From positions 1 to 64,000 of the forward strand of contig CALKJO010000014.1 of the NCBI GenBank assembly GCA_937995825.1: a DNA stretch of 64,000 nt, read 5' to 3'. Source of the DNA: an uncultured Anaerolineae bacterium (GTDB lineage: Bacteria > Chloroflexota > Anaerolineae > Aggregatilineales > Phototrophicaceae). The position numbers were made by a program, and so were the translations under genes. The notes below the pieces were generated by a model that worked only from the letters and a program-made list of their open reading frames with translations, made no database searches and had not been told where the DNA came from. Below are positions 42,691-52,600 of the stretch, piece after piece (within the stretch, counting starts at the first letter, position 1; each line of letters begins with the position of its first letter).

Positions 42691-43788
42691 TTACGACACC
42701 AGCGGCAGACCGAACGCCTCCGCCACCGCCGGATAGTGGATGCCGCCGCCCGCGACGTTCAGCCCCTTCGCCAGCCCCGCATCGGACGCCAGCGCCGCGC
42801 TCACCCCCATATCCGCCACCCGCAGGATGTATCTCAACGTGGCGTTGGACAGCGCAAAGCTCGACGTACGCGGAACCGCGCCCGGCATGTTGGCGACTCC
42901 GTAATGCAGCACCCCTTCTTCATAATACGTCGGGGCGCTGTGTGTCGTGGCGCGCGTCGTCTCAACGCACCCGCCCTGATCCACTGCCACATCCACGATC
43001 ACGCTGCCTTTCGGCATCGATGCCACCATCTCGCGCGTCACCAGGCGCGGCGCGCGCGCCCCAGGAACCAACACTGCCCCGATCACTGCGTCCGCGTGCG
43101 TCACCGCCTCCGCGATGTTGGTCTGATTCGAATACTGAGTCGCCAGCCGTCCGCGCATGACCTCATCCAGATAGCGCAGCCGCTCCAGATTGATATCGAA
43201 CAGCGTCACCTGTGCGCCCATCCCCAGCGCCACCTGCGCCGCGTGCATCCCCACCGTCCCCGCGCCGATCACGATCACATGCGCAGGACGGACTCCCGGC
43301 ACGCCGCCCATCAGAATCCCGCGCCCGCCCTCCGGCTTCTGCAGATAGTGCGCCGCCACCTGTGTCGCCATCCGTCCAGCCACTTCGCTCATCGGTTGAA
43401 GCAAAGGCAGCCGCCCCTGCGCATCCTCCACCGTCTCATAGGCGATTCCGGTCACGCCGCTGTTCAAGAGCGCCAGCGTCAGCGGCTCAGACGCCGCCAG
43501 ATGCAGATACGTGAACAGGATCAGCTCCGCGCGCAGATGCCCATATTCCGATGGCAGCGGCTCTTTCACCTTGACCACCATCTCCGCCTCGCCCCACACC
43601 TGCGCCGCGTCCGTCAGCAGTTCCGCGCCCGCCGCCGCATATTCCTCATCCGCGAAGCCGCTGCCCATCCCCGCGCCCCGCTCGACCAGCACGCGGTGTC
43701 CGTGCCGCGTCAGCTCGCGCACCCCCGCCGGCGGGGCAGCGACTCGGTATTCATTATCTTTGATCTCTTTCGGGATGCCGATGATCAT
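42691..43788 (-). CDS. ald: Alanine dehydrogenase
   Basis: This 365-residue enzyme begins [17 protein letters not shown], the canonical Ald/PNT start, with [13 protein letters not shown] and [12 protein letters not shown]. The Rossmann motif [19 protein letters not shown] binds NAD, and [14 protein letters not shown] and [17 protein letters not shown] complete the family pattern. It interconverts L-alanine and pyruvate plus ammonia. AAGGACG lies at proper distance before the ATG. It is transcribed leftward, convergent with rdgB across a 38-bp gap. Confidence 0.95.
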   Translation of the reverse strand: MIIGIPKEIKDNEYRVAAPPAGVRELTRHGHRVLVERGAGMGSGFADEEYAAAGAELLTDAAQVWGEAEMVVKVKEPLPSEYGHLRAELILFTYLHLAASEPLTLALLNSGVTGIAYETVEDAQGRLPLLQPMSEVAGRMATQVAAHYLQKPEGGRGILMGGVPGVRPAHVIVIGAGTVGMHAAQVALGMGAQVTLFDINLERLRYLDEVMRGRLATQYSNQTNIAEAVTHADAVIGAVLVPGARAPRLVTREMVASMPKGSVIVDVAVDQGGCVETTRATTHSAPTYYEEGVLHYGVANMPGAVPRTSSFALSNATLRYILRVADMGVSAALASDAGLAKGLNVAGGGIHYPAVAEAFGLPLVS

Positions 43789-44134
43789 CGTGATCGTCCT
43801 TTTTTATGAGCTTACTGTGCCTCTATTGTACATTATGTAGTAAGAATTCATGTATTTTCATACAGACTGCGCAAAACCCTTCTGCAGCATGGGTTAGAAA
43901 CTTATACCGAACATTTGTGCCTATGCAAACCCCAAACCCGTGCTATCATGTATGTGAAAGTGAGGATCGCGAAGCCGGAAGCGCGAACACATCAGCGCAG
44001 CTGTTTCAAACATCCGAGTCACGGCGCTCCATGCATGAATGAGGTAGAATCGTCGCCATCAAGCGGGGAGCGCGCTTTCGAACCGCAGAGCGCGCGAAGA
44101 CGCAAACAAATCAACGAAAGCCAAGTCTAAAATC
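43789..44134. other. Divergent intergenic region between ald and gatA
   Basis: This 346-bp region holds a minus-strand TACAAT (43830-43825), a possible ald -10; GAACATTTGTGC (43911-43922), two bases off the SOS dyad; TATCAT near 43944; and a dispersed AACCGCAGAG repeat (44081). Short frames here lack ribosome sites, so I see no gene. Confidence 0.5.
44081..44106. repeat. Dispersed AACCGCAGAG-type repeat, copy 2
   Basis: AACCGCAGAG is followed by CGCGCGAAGACGCAAA, similar to the copy at 34809. It lies just upstream of gatA. Confidence 0.5.
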
Positions 44135-45595
44135 ATGACCGACCTGACCACCCTGACCATCACCGACGCGCTGGCGAAGCTGCGCGCGCGCGCCATCACC
44201 GCCGTCGAACTGACCCAAGCCTACTTAGACCGCATCGCCGCCCATGACGGCGCGATCCACGCCTACCTGCACCTCACCGCTGAGCGCGCCTTGGCGGATG
44301 CGCGCGCGGCGGACGAAGCGCGCGCGCGAGGCGAAGACCGCCCGCTCTTGGGCATCCCGCTGGCGATCAAGGATGTCCTCTCGACCAAAGGCATCGAGAC
44401 GACCTGCGGCTCGCGCATCCTCAAAGGCTACGTCCCGATCTTCACGGCGACGGCGGTCGCGCGCCTGGAGGCGGCGGGCATGGTCATGCTCGGCAAGACC
44501 AACATGGACGAATTCGCAATGGGATCATCAACCGAAAACTCAGCCTACGGCGTCTCGCGCAACCCCTGGGATCAATCCCGCGTCCCTGGCGGCAGCAGCG
44601 GCGGCAGCGCAGCGGCGGTGGCGGCGCGCTTGGCGGCGGGCGCGCTGGGGACGGATACCGGCGGCAGCATCCGCCAGCCCGCCTCTCACTGCGGCATCGT
44701 CGGACTCAAGCCGAGCTACGGTCGGGTGTCGCGCTATGGCTTGGTCGCCTTCGGATCGTCGCTCGACTGCGCCGGACCGATGACGCGCACCGTCGAAGAC
44801 GCGGCGCGCCTGCTGGCGGTCATGGCGGGGCATGACCCGCTCGACTCAACCTCCGTCAGTGCGCCCATGCCGGATTATGTGGCGGAATTGCAGGGTGGAG
44901 TCGCCGGGCTGCGCGTCGGCGTCCCCAAAGAATACTTCATCGACGGGATGCAGCCGGAGGTTGAGCGCGCCGTCCGCGCGGCGGTTGCCCATCTGGAACA
45001 GCTCGGCGCGCAGATCGTCGAGATCAGCCTGCCGCACACCGATGACAGCCTGCCCGTCTACTACATCATCGCCCCGGCGGAGGCGAGCGCCAATCTCGCG
45101 CGCTACGACGGCATCCGCTTTGGCGCGCGCGTCGATCAGGGTGACATGTGGGCGACTTACAAAGCGACCCGCGGGCAGGGCTTCGGTGCGGAGGTCAAGC
45201 GCCGCATCATGCTCGGCACATACGCGCTCTCCGCTGGCTACTACGACGCCTACTATGGCAAAGCGCAGCAGGTGCGCACGCTCATCCGCCGCGATTTTGA
45301 CCAGGCATTCGAGCGCGTCGACGTGATCGCCGCGCCGACCGCGCCATCGACCGCCTTCAAGCTCGGCGAGAACGCCAATGACCCGCTCAAGATGTATCTG
45401 GAGGACGTCTTCACCCTGCCGGCGAGTCTGGCGGGTTTAGCGGGCATCAGCCTGCCGTGCGGCTTTGACGATGCCGGGCTGCCGATTGGCTTGCAGATGA
45501 TCGCCGCCCCGTTCAATGAGGCGCTGCTGCTGCGCGCAGCGCACGCCTACGAACAGACCACCGAATGGCATACGCGGATGCCGGAGCTGGCGTGA
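44135..45595 (+). CDS. gatA: Aspartyl/glutamyl-tRNA amidotransferase subunit A
   Basis: This 486-residue amidase-signature protein carries the Ser-cisSer-Lys triad: Lys in [30 protein letters not shown], and the nucleophile in [12 protein letters not shown]. The GatA-specific stretch [21 protein letters not shown] is intact, and the C-terminus [19 protein letters not shown] fits. It frees ammonia from glutamine for Glu-tRNA(Gln) or Asp-tRNA(Asn) amidation. gatB and gatC are not in the window, which is common when gat genes are dispersed. mutY overlaps its stop. Confidence 0.94.
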   Translation: MTDLTTLTITDALAKLRARAITAVELTQAYLDRIAAHDGAIHAYLHLTAERALADARAADEARARGEDRPLLGIPLAIKDVLSTKGIETTCGSRILKGYVPIFTATAVARLEAAGMVMLGKTNMDEFAMGSSTENSAYGVSRNPWDQSRVPGGSSGGSAAAVAARLAAGALGTDTGGSIRQPASHCGIVGLKPSYGRVSRYGLVAFGSSLDCAGPMTRTVEDAARLLAVMAGHDPLDSTSVSAPMPDYVAELQGGVAGLRVGVPKEYFIDGMQPEVERAVRAAVAHLEQLGAQIVEISLPHTDDSLPVYYIIAPAEASANLARYDGIRFGARVDQGDMWATYKATRGQGFGAEVKRRIMLGTYALSAGYYDAYYGKAQQVRTLIRRDFDQAFERVDVIAAPTAPSTAFKLGENANDPLKMYLEDVFTLPASLAGLAGISLPCGFDDAGLPIGLQMIAAPFNEALLLRAAHAYEQTTEWHTRMPELA

Positions 45596-46662
45596 TCGCG
45601 CCCGCGCTGCTGGCGTGGTATGATGCCCACGCCGCCGATCTCCCCTGGCGCGTCAAGGGTGGGCAAGGCGACCCGTATCGCGTCTGGCTCTCGGAGATCA
45701 TGCTCCAGCAGACCCAGGTCAAGACGGTCAAGCCGTATTTCGAGCGCTTCACCGCGCGGTTTCCGACCGTTGAGTCGCTGGCAGCCGCGCCGCTGGACGA
45801 TGTGCTGAAAGCATGGGAGGGACTCGGCTATTACAGCCGGGCGCGCCAGCTCCACCGCACCGCGCAGATCATCGCAGCGGACGGATTCCCGCAGACGCTC
45901 GCAGGGCTGATGGCGCTGCCGGGAGTCGGGCGTTACACGGCGGGCGCGATTGCGTCGATTGCGTTCGGGGCGCGGGCAGCGCTGGTCGATGGCAACGTGA
46001 TTCGGGTGTTTTCGCGCCTTCTGGACATGGCGGACGATGTGACGACCAAGCCGGCGCAGGATCGGCTGTGGGCGCAGGCGGAGGCGTGGCTGCCCGCTGA
46101 CCGGACGGGCGATTACAATCAGGCGCTCATGGAACTGGGACGCACAATCTGCACACCGCGCGCGCCGCGCTGCCCGGATTGCCCTTTGCGCACAGTATGC
46201 CGCGCTTATGCCAATGGCACGCAGCTTGAGCGCCCGGTCAAGCGGGCGAAAGCGCCCACGCCGCATCACGACGTGGCGGCGGGCATCGTCTGGGATGCCG
46301 CCGGTCGCATCTTGATCGCGCAGCGCCCGCCCGACGGCTTGCTCGGCGGACTGTGGGAGTTTCCAGGCGGCAAGCGCGAACAGGGCGAGACCCTGCCCGA
46401 CTGCCTGCGCCGCGAACTGCGCGCAGAACTCGGCTTGGAGGTCGAAGTCGGCGAGCTGTACACGGTGGTTCGCCATGCCTTCACCCATTTCCGCATCACC
46501 CTGCACGCCTTCACCTGCCGCGTATCATCGGGCGAGCCACACCCGAAGCGGGCGCAGGCGGTCGCCTGGGCGGCGGTCGATGATCTGGACAGCTACGCCT
46601 TCGGCAGGGCAGATCGGGGCGTGATCGCCGAGTTGAAACGGCGGCGGAAGATGCTGCTGTGA
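45592..46662 (+). CDS. mutY: Adenine DNA glycosylase
   Basis: This 356-residue protein starts at GTG 45592, overlapping the gatA stop as GTGA, with GGAG upstream. The catalytic domain has [12 protein letters not shown] (catalytic Glu) and the helix-hairpin-helix [18 protein letters not shown] followed by the Asp of [12 protein letters not shown] 4Fe-4S cluster is formed by C-x6-C-x2-C-x5-C ([17 protein letters not shown]). The C-terminal NUDIX-like domain ([17 protein letters not shown]) reads 8-oxoG in the opposite strand. It removes adenine mispaired with 8-oxoguanine. Length is normal. Confidence 0.95.
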   Translation: MIAPALLAWYDAHAADLPWRVKGGQGDPYRVWLSEIMLQQTQVKTVKPYFERFTARFPTVESLAAAPLDDVLKAWEGLGYYSRARQLHRTAQIIAADGFPQTLAGLMALPGVGRYTAGAIASIAFGARAALVDGNVIRVFSRLLDMADDVTTKPAQDRLWAQAEAWLPADRTGDYNQALMELGRTICTPRAPRCPDCPLRTVCRAYANGTQLERPVKRAKAPTPHHDVAAGIVWDAAGRILIAQRPPDGLLGGLWEFPGGKREQGETLPDCLRRELRAELGLEVEVGELYTVVRHAFTHFRITLHAFTCRVSSGEPHPKRAQAVAWAAVDDLDSYAFGRADRGVIAELKRRRKMLL

Positions 46663-46671
46663 AGCACACAC

Positions 46672-46700
46672 TTGATCCGACGGCGCGGATGGACTACACT
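46672..46700 (+). promoter_or_regulatory. tRNA-Pro promoter
   Basis: TTGATC (46672-46677) and TACACT (46695-46700) have a 17-bp spacer. The predicted start, about 46707, gives only about five nucleotides of leader before the mature tRNA. Confidence 0.7.
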
Positions 46701-46711
46701 ATCCATCGTCA

Positions 46712-46785
46712 CGGAGCGTAGCGCAGCTTGGTAGCGCGCAGCGATCGGGCCGCTGAGGTCGTGGGTTCAAATCCCGCCGCTCCGA
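46712..46785 (+). tRNA. tRNA-Pro (anticodon CGG)
   Basis: All arms fold: acceptor CGGAGCG/CGCTCCG (46712-46718 with 46778-46784), D-stem GCGC/GCGC around AGCTTGGTA, anticodon stem CAGCG/CGCTG around ATCGGGC (anticodon CGG at 46746-46748), variable loop AGGTC, T-stem GTGGG/CCCGC around TTCAAAT. G37 after the anticodon and discriminator A fit tRNA-Pro. The 3' CCA is not encoded (ACCT follows), so it must be added enzymatically. Confidence 0.95.
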
Positions 46786-46793
46786 CCTCTCCC

Positions 46794-46826
46794 AAAGACG
46801 CCAAAATCTAAACGGCGTCTTTTTCG
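46794..46826 (+). terminator. Rho-independent terminator of the tRNA gene
   Basis: AAAGACGCC (46794-46802) pairs perfectly with GGCGTCTTT (46814-46822) around an 11-nt A-rich loop. The run TTTTTCGTTTT follows, so this is a strong intrinsic terminator. Confidence 0.9.
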
Positions 46827-46877
46827 TTTTGCGCTAGAATTAGCGCCACATGCGCTCATCGTGGAGAAGACCACCCC

Positions 46878-48686
46878 ATGAAAACGCGATTGACCCTGGT
46901 TTTACTGCTGTGCGCGGTGTGCCTGATCGGGCTGCGCGGATTGCAGCCAGCAGAGACCGTTTCCGCGCAGGCATTCCCGACCAACACCCCGATCCCCACC
47001 CCGGCATTGCCCGACGCGCGCCCTGACCGCTACGCCCTGCGCCTGTGGACGGAGCCGGCGCTGATCGACGCGCTGATCCGTCATCTCAACGGACTGCGTC
47101 CCGGCGACTCCGAGGGGGCGCGGGCGGCGCGCCTGCTGGCGCGGGAACTGGGACACCGCTATCCGGGTTCCCCGCGCAGTTACGCGCCGCTGCTGGCTGC
47201 CATGCGCAGCGCACCGCCGGGCGCAGTGGACATGCGCGAGCTTGTCCGGCGCTATGCCGAGGAGACGCTCAACGCCGTCCGACCGCTGTTCGACGCGACC
47301 GCGCGCCTGGACATCGACGGCTGGCGCTTTGAACTGACGGCGGCGGACTTCGACCGGCGCGGCGGAGTGGACATGCTGGCGCGCATCGTCAGCGAGAACG
47401 TCTTTGATGCCTACTTTCTGGCGCTGGTCGATCTCGATGGGATGATCCGCGTTCTGCCAGGCGACATGCCAGCCGTCCCCTACGATGGTCGGCGCATCGC
47501 GTCCGCGATGCTGGCGGATGTGACCGGCGATGGCGCGGATGAAATCGTGGTGACCGTCGAGGAGCGCGGCGGCGGTCTGCTGACTGTGCCGCTAAGCGCG
47601 CGCGGCGGTCAGGCGGTCAATATCACCGCGCCAGGGCAGGTGATTCGCGGCGCACCAGTGCAGTTTCAGCCGTTCAGCGCGCTGGATCGGGAGACGCTCT
47701 CGGCGCTCTGGCTGTGTCAGGCGGACATCGTCGAGCGCTGGACGTATACGCGCAATGCCCTGACGCGGACGAGCAGTCAGCGCGTCATCGCGGAGGACGG
47801 GGCGGCGTGCGCGCTGCACAATGCCGGCCGCCTGTACGCGCTCGCCCCCGCCGAGGCGCTCAGCCGACTCGGGGCGATCCTGGGTCAGTCGCCCATCATC
47901 AGCGAGAACGATGACCGTGCGCGGCGGCGGGCTTTACTGGCGGAGGCGATGATCATCGCGCTCGATGGGCGCATCGACGTGGCGGCGGGGCGCGCTGCGG
48001 CGCTCGATCCGGGCGATGATGCGTGGCTGGCGCGTCAGCGGGCGCAGTTCGTGCGCATGGCATCCGCCGGGAGGTCTGCGCTGGCAATCTGCGAGACACT
48101 CGCCAGAATCGAGATGCTCCCAGGCGATCCAACGCTCGACAGCCCGAAACGCGGCATCTGCGAGCCGGGCGACGCGCTGCAGCGCTATCTGACCGACAAT
48201 CCGCCGCGCCGTGACGCCCCCATCCGCGCCCAGCTGGAGGCGCTGGGGCTGACAATTGCGCTCGAACGGACGGTGCGCCAGCCTGGACGGCTGGATCGGT
48301 CGCTGTTCGGCATCGACTACGCGGGCGAAACACGCTGGATCGCCTTCGCCCCGCTGACGGCGGAGGTCTTTACCACGGAAGCAGGGACGCGCCCTGTCGA
48401 TCTGCCCACTCCGCCGCCGCGTCGGGACGCGCCGGCAGTGTCAGAAGCGATCTACGCGCTGATTCTCACGGGTAATGGGGCGATCCCGCCCGCCGATCTG
48501 CGCCTGGCGCTGACTCAGCTCGACAACGCCGGCGCGGTGACAGCGGAAGCGCATTTTATCCGCGCATTTTTGCACGATCTGTTGAATAATCGGGCGCTGG
48601 CGCTGGCGGGCTACTACGACGTGTGGGCGCGCTATCCGGCGACCGTATGGGGGCAGATGGCGGCGCTGCATCTTGAGCGCCGCTGA
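46878..48686 (+). CDS. Large secreted protein of unknown function
   Basis: This 602-residue protein has a signal peptide (LTLVLLLCAVCLIGLRGLQ, cleavage near VSAQ) and a Pro/Thr linker TNTPIPTPALP. The middle has an integrin-like Asp-rich phrase LADVTGDGADEIVVTVEERG, as in FG-GAP/VCBS calcium-binding repeats, and a helical TPR-like C-terminus (AEAHFIRAFLHDLLNNRALALAGYYDVW). Five or so Cys are spread through the chain. No enzyme motif is recognised. TAGAAT near 46837 could be its -10. It is probably extracytoplasmic and structural. Confidence 0.7.
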   Translation: MKTRLTLVLLLCAVCLIGLRGLQPAETVSAQAFPTNTPIPTPALPDARPDRYALRLWTEPALIDALIRHLNGLRPGDSEGARAARLLARELGHRYPGSPRSYAPLLAAMRSAPPGAVDMRELVRRYAEETLNAVRPLFDATARLDIDGWRFELTAADFDRRGGVDMLARIVSENVFDAYFLALVDLDGMIRVLPGDMPAVPYDGRRIASAMLADVTGDGADEIVVTVEERGGGLLTVPLSARGGQAVNITAPGQVIRGAPVQFQPFSALDRETLSALWLCQADIVERWTYTRNALTRTSSQRVIAEDGAACALHNAGRLYALAPAEALSRLGAILGQSPIISENDDRARRRALLAEAMIIALDGRIDVAAGRAAALDPGDDAWLARQRAQFVRMASAGRSALAICETLARIEMLPGDPTLDSPKRGICEPGDALQRYLTDNPPRRDAPIRAQLEALGLTIALERTVRQPGRLDRSLFGIDYAGETRWIAFAPLTAEVFTTEAGTRPVDLPTPPPRRDAPAVSEAIYALILTGNGAIPPADLRLALTQLDNAGAVTAEAHFIRAFLHDLLNNRALALAGYYDVWARYPATVWGQMAALHLERR

Positions 48687-48730
48687 GGGACGGTTCTTTT
48701 TGCGCAGTCATGAAGGGGCATTGACGCATT

Positions 48731-49558
48731 ATGAAGTTGGTGACGTTTACCTTGAATGGACGGTCGCGCGTCGGGGAATGGATCGGCAACACCATCCACA
48801 CGCTGGCATCGCCGGAGAGCATGACGCAGATGATCCGGCGCGGCGTCACCCCGGTGCGGACGTATGAGCGGGTCAACGCGGCGGCGGTCAAGCTGGAAGC
48901 GCCGCTGATGCCGGGCAAGATCATCTGCATCGGTAAGAATTACGCCGATCACGCCAAAGAGACAGGCAGCGACATCCCAGATGAACCGATTGTCTTCGCC
49001 AAGCTGCCGAGCGCTGTCATCGGCACGGGCGCGCCGATCACTTGGCGCGAGTCGGTCACCAAAAAAGTCGATTATGAGGGCGAACTGGGCGTCATCTTCG
49101 GCAAGCGCGCCTTTGAAGTCCCGGAGGACAAGGCGATGGACTATGTCTTTGGCTATACCATCGGCAACGACGTGAGCGCGCGCGACTTGCAGCAGGCAAA
49201 AGATGGGCAGTGGACGCGCAGCAAGAGCATCGACACCTTCTGCCCGCTGGGCCCCTGCGTCGTCACGAAGGATGAGCTGCCCGATCCCACCAATATCACC
49301 ATCCGCACGACGGTCAATGACGAGCTGCGTCAGCAGGGCTGCACGCGCGATCTGATCTTTTCGATCCCGCAGTTGATCGCCTACTGCACGCGCTTTTTTC
49401 ACTTCGAGCCGGGCGATCTGCTCCTGACCGGCACGCCTGCCGGCGTCGGACACGGCATGAACCCGCCGCAGTACCTCAAAGATGGCGACGTGGTCAGCAT
49501 CACCATCGACGGCATCGGCACGCTGACCAATCCCTGCCGCGTGATCCCCGAAGTATGA
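48731..49558 (+). CDS. Fumarylacetoacetate hydrolase (FAH) family protein
   Basis: This 275-residue protein has the FAH fold signature: IICIGKNYADHAKETG, EPIVFAKLPSAVIG, the metal-binding acidic set in VDYEGELGVIFGKRA and GNDVSARDLQ, and LLTGTPAGVGHG. Members include 2-hydroxyhepta-2,4-dienedioate isomerase, acylpyruvase and oxaloacetate tautomerase; the exact activity cannot be read from sequence alone. The ribosome site is weak (AAGGGGC). It follows the secreted protein by 44 bp. Confidence 0.88.
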   Translation: MKLVTFTLNGRSRVGEWIGNTIHTLASPESMTQMIRRGVTPVRTYERVNAAAVKLEAPLMPGKIICIGKNYADHAKETGSDIPDEPIVFAKLPSAVIGTGAPITWRESVTKKVDYEGELGVIFGKRAFEVPEDKAMDYVFGYTIGNDVSARDLQQAKDGQWTRSKSIDTFCPLGPCVVTKDELPDPTNITIRTTVNDELRQQGCTRDLIFSIPQLIAYCTRFFHFEPGDLLLTGTPAGVGHGMNPPQYLKDGDVVSITIDGIGTLTNPCRVIPEV

Positions 49559-49671
49559 AATCTGTGATCCAAAAGCCGATTTTCCTAGAGGGATCGATTT
49601 GCGATCATGGTTTAATATGGGAATAGGTCGAATAGACTTGATGAGCCGAAGTCGACAAGGAGTAGATTGAT

Positions 49672-52600
49672 ATGCACCAAGCGGCGTTTCATCGGAGCCG
49701 AGGCGTAAATCGGCTGGCAGCGTTGGCACTGGTGCTGGCGGTTTTTGGGGCGCTGTTGGCTGCGCCGCCGCCCGCCCGCGCAGCGATCTTCACCGTGACC
49801 AATACCAATGACAGCGGGATCGGCAGCTTGCGTCAGGCGATCATCGATGCCAATGCCTCTCCTGGCGCGGACACCATCAATTTCAACATCCCGGCAGCCG
49901 GAACCAACACCATCAACCTGTTGTCCCCCCTGCCGCCAATCACCGATCCGGTGGTCATCAACGGCGAGACTGAGTCGGACTGGGTGGCGGCGACCACCAG
50001 CACCCCCGCCTCGATCCGCATCGAGCTGAACGGCGCGTCGGCGGGCGGCACGGGGCTGGTGTTTGCAGCCGGCTCAAGCGGCAGCACTGTGCGCGGGCTG
50101 GCGATCAACCGATTTGTGACCGGCATCCGCATCGAAACCAACAACGTCACAGTGCGCGGCTCGATCATCGGCTTGCGCCCGGACGGCGTCACCGATCCGG
50201 GGACGATGACCGTCGGCATCCTGATCGACAATGGCAGCGGCAACACCATCGGCGGGACGATTGCCGCGACGCGCAACATCATCAGCGGCAATGACACCTA
50301 CGGCGTCCAGATCACCGGCGGCGGCGCGACCAATAACAACGTCTACGGTAACTATATCGGCTTGTCGCACACGGGCAATGCCGCCATCGGCAACGGCACA
50401 ACGCTGACCGCAGGCGTTTTCATCACCGGCGGCGCATCCGGCAATCAGATCGGCGAAGGCTCGACCAATGGGCGCAACATCATCAGCGGCAATCCGGGCG
50501 CGGGCGTCCTCATCACCAATAATTCGGGCGGCAACAGCGTCAGCGGCAACTATATCGGCTTGGATCGGACGGGCGCAGCGGCGATCCCCAACGGCGTCGG
50601 CATCAGCGTCGTCAATTCGCCTAACACCGTCATCGGCGGGACGGCGCGCAACATCATCAGCGGCAACACCGATGATGGCATCCGCATCAGCGGCGCAGCT
50701 TCCACGCCGACCACGATCCAGAACAACTACATCGGTCTGGACGCGGCGGGCGCGGTCGCGCGTGGCAACGGCGGCGACGGCATCGACATCAGCGACTCGC
50801 CCAATAACCAGATCGGCTCGACCAACATCAGCCTGCGCAACCTGATCAGCGCCAACGCGGGTAACGGCATTCGCATCGCCGGCGCAGGCGCCGTCAACAA
50901 CATCGTCCAGGGCAACTACATCGGCACGGATTTGAGCGGTTTGCTGGCGCGCGGCAACGATGCTAACGGCGTGCTGCTGATCGGCATCGACAGCATGACG
51001 CTCGGCGGCACGGTCGCTGGCGCGGGCAACCTGATCAGCGCCAACGGCGGCGCAGGCGTGCGCCTGGAGAGCAACACCCAGAACGTCCAGATTCAGGGCA
51101 ACATTATCGGGACGAATATCAATGGGTCAAGCGCGCTGCCGAACAGTGTCGGCGTGCGGCTGGAAGGCTCGCCCGACAACATCATCGGCGGGACAGTTCA
51201 GGAAGCGCGCAATCTCATCAGCGGCAACACCAATCAGGGCGTTTTGATCAACGGCACGAATTCCAGCGGCAACGTCGTGCGCGGCAACTACATCGGCACG
51301 AACGCGGGCGGCTCGGCAGCGATCCCGAATGCGGTCGGCGTGCGCATCTTCAACGCGCCTGCCAACACCATCGGCGGCACGCTCAGCGGCGCGCGCAACG
51401 TCATCAGCGGCAACAGCGGTGACGGCATCCAGATCGCCTTCGATCCGATGACCGCGGGCAGCCTCGGCGATAACCGCGTCGAAGGCAACTACATCGGCGT
51501 CAATGCGGCGGGTAACGGCGCGCTTGGCAACAGCGGCGACGGCGTCGAAGTCGGTCAGCCCAACACCTTCATCGGTGGCAGCACCGCCAGCGCCCGCAAC
51601 GTCATCAGCGCCAACGGACAGAACGGCATCCGCCTGCTCGACATCGGCGCGATCGTGTCCGATAACCGGATTCGCGGCAACTATATCGGCACGAACGCGG
51701 GCGGCGGCGGGGCGCTAGGCAACGGCGCAAACGGCATCTTGATCGACAACATCAACAACCTGATCGGCGGCATCGGCGCGGGCGAGGGCAACGTGATCGC
51801 GAACAACGCTGGCGCGGGCGTCACCTTTGCCAGCACCGCCAACAAGAACGGCTCATCGATTCGCGGCAACCGCATCTTCAACAACGGCGGACTCGGCATC
51901 GACCTGCCGCCGACTGGCTTCACCCCCAACGACGATCTGGACGCGGACGCCGGTCCCAACAGCACCCAGAATTTCCCAGTGCTGACCAGCGCGACCTCGG
52001 CGGGGGCGAACTACTTCATCACCGGCACATTCAACAGCACACCGCTGACCGGCGGCTTCCAGCTCGATTTCTACGCCAATGAGACCTGCTCGGTCCCAAC
52101 AGGCGGCGGCGAGAGCGAAGGCGAAGTCTATCTGGGCAGCGCCCAGGTCACGACCGATGCCAACGGCAACGCCAGCTTCACCGATATTCAGGTCAACAAT
52201 GCGCCCGGCAAGCGCTTCATCACTGCGACGGCGACCAGCAGCGTCGGCAGCACCTCCGAGTTTTCGCTGTGCGTCAAGGCGAACAACCGCCCGACCATCA
52301 GCAGCATCCCGGATCAGGTGACAGCGGTCAACACACCCATCGTTGTCAACTTCACCATCGGCGACGATGAGACGCCCGCCGATCAGCTCCAGCTGCTCTT
52401 CAGCTCGTCCAATCCGGCGGTCATCCCCAACGACGCCACCGGCTTGACCGAAGGCGGCAGCGGCGCCAATCGCAACCTGACGATCACGCCGGCGCTCGAT
52501 GCCAGCGGCATCAGCACGATCACTGTCACCGTGCGCGATGCCGACAACGGCACGATCAGCACCAGCTTCCAGGTCTTGGTGAATACGCCGCCGACCATCA

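Noticed and set aside
43911..43922. GAACATTTGTGC considered as a third SOS box
   Set aside because: It has a mismatch in the second half-site and is not inside a recognisable promoter, unlike the lexA and ssb boxes.
43806..44130. Two short frames of 78 and 71 codons between ald and gatA
   Set aside because: Neither has a ribosome site, the translations look random, and they overlap each other.
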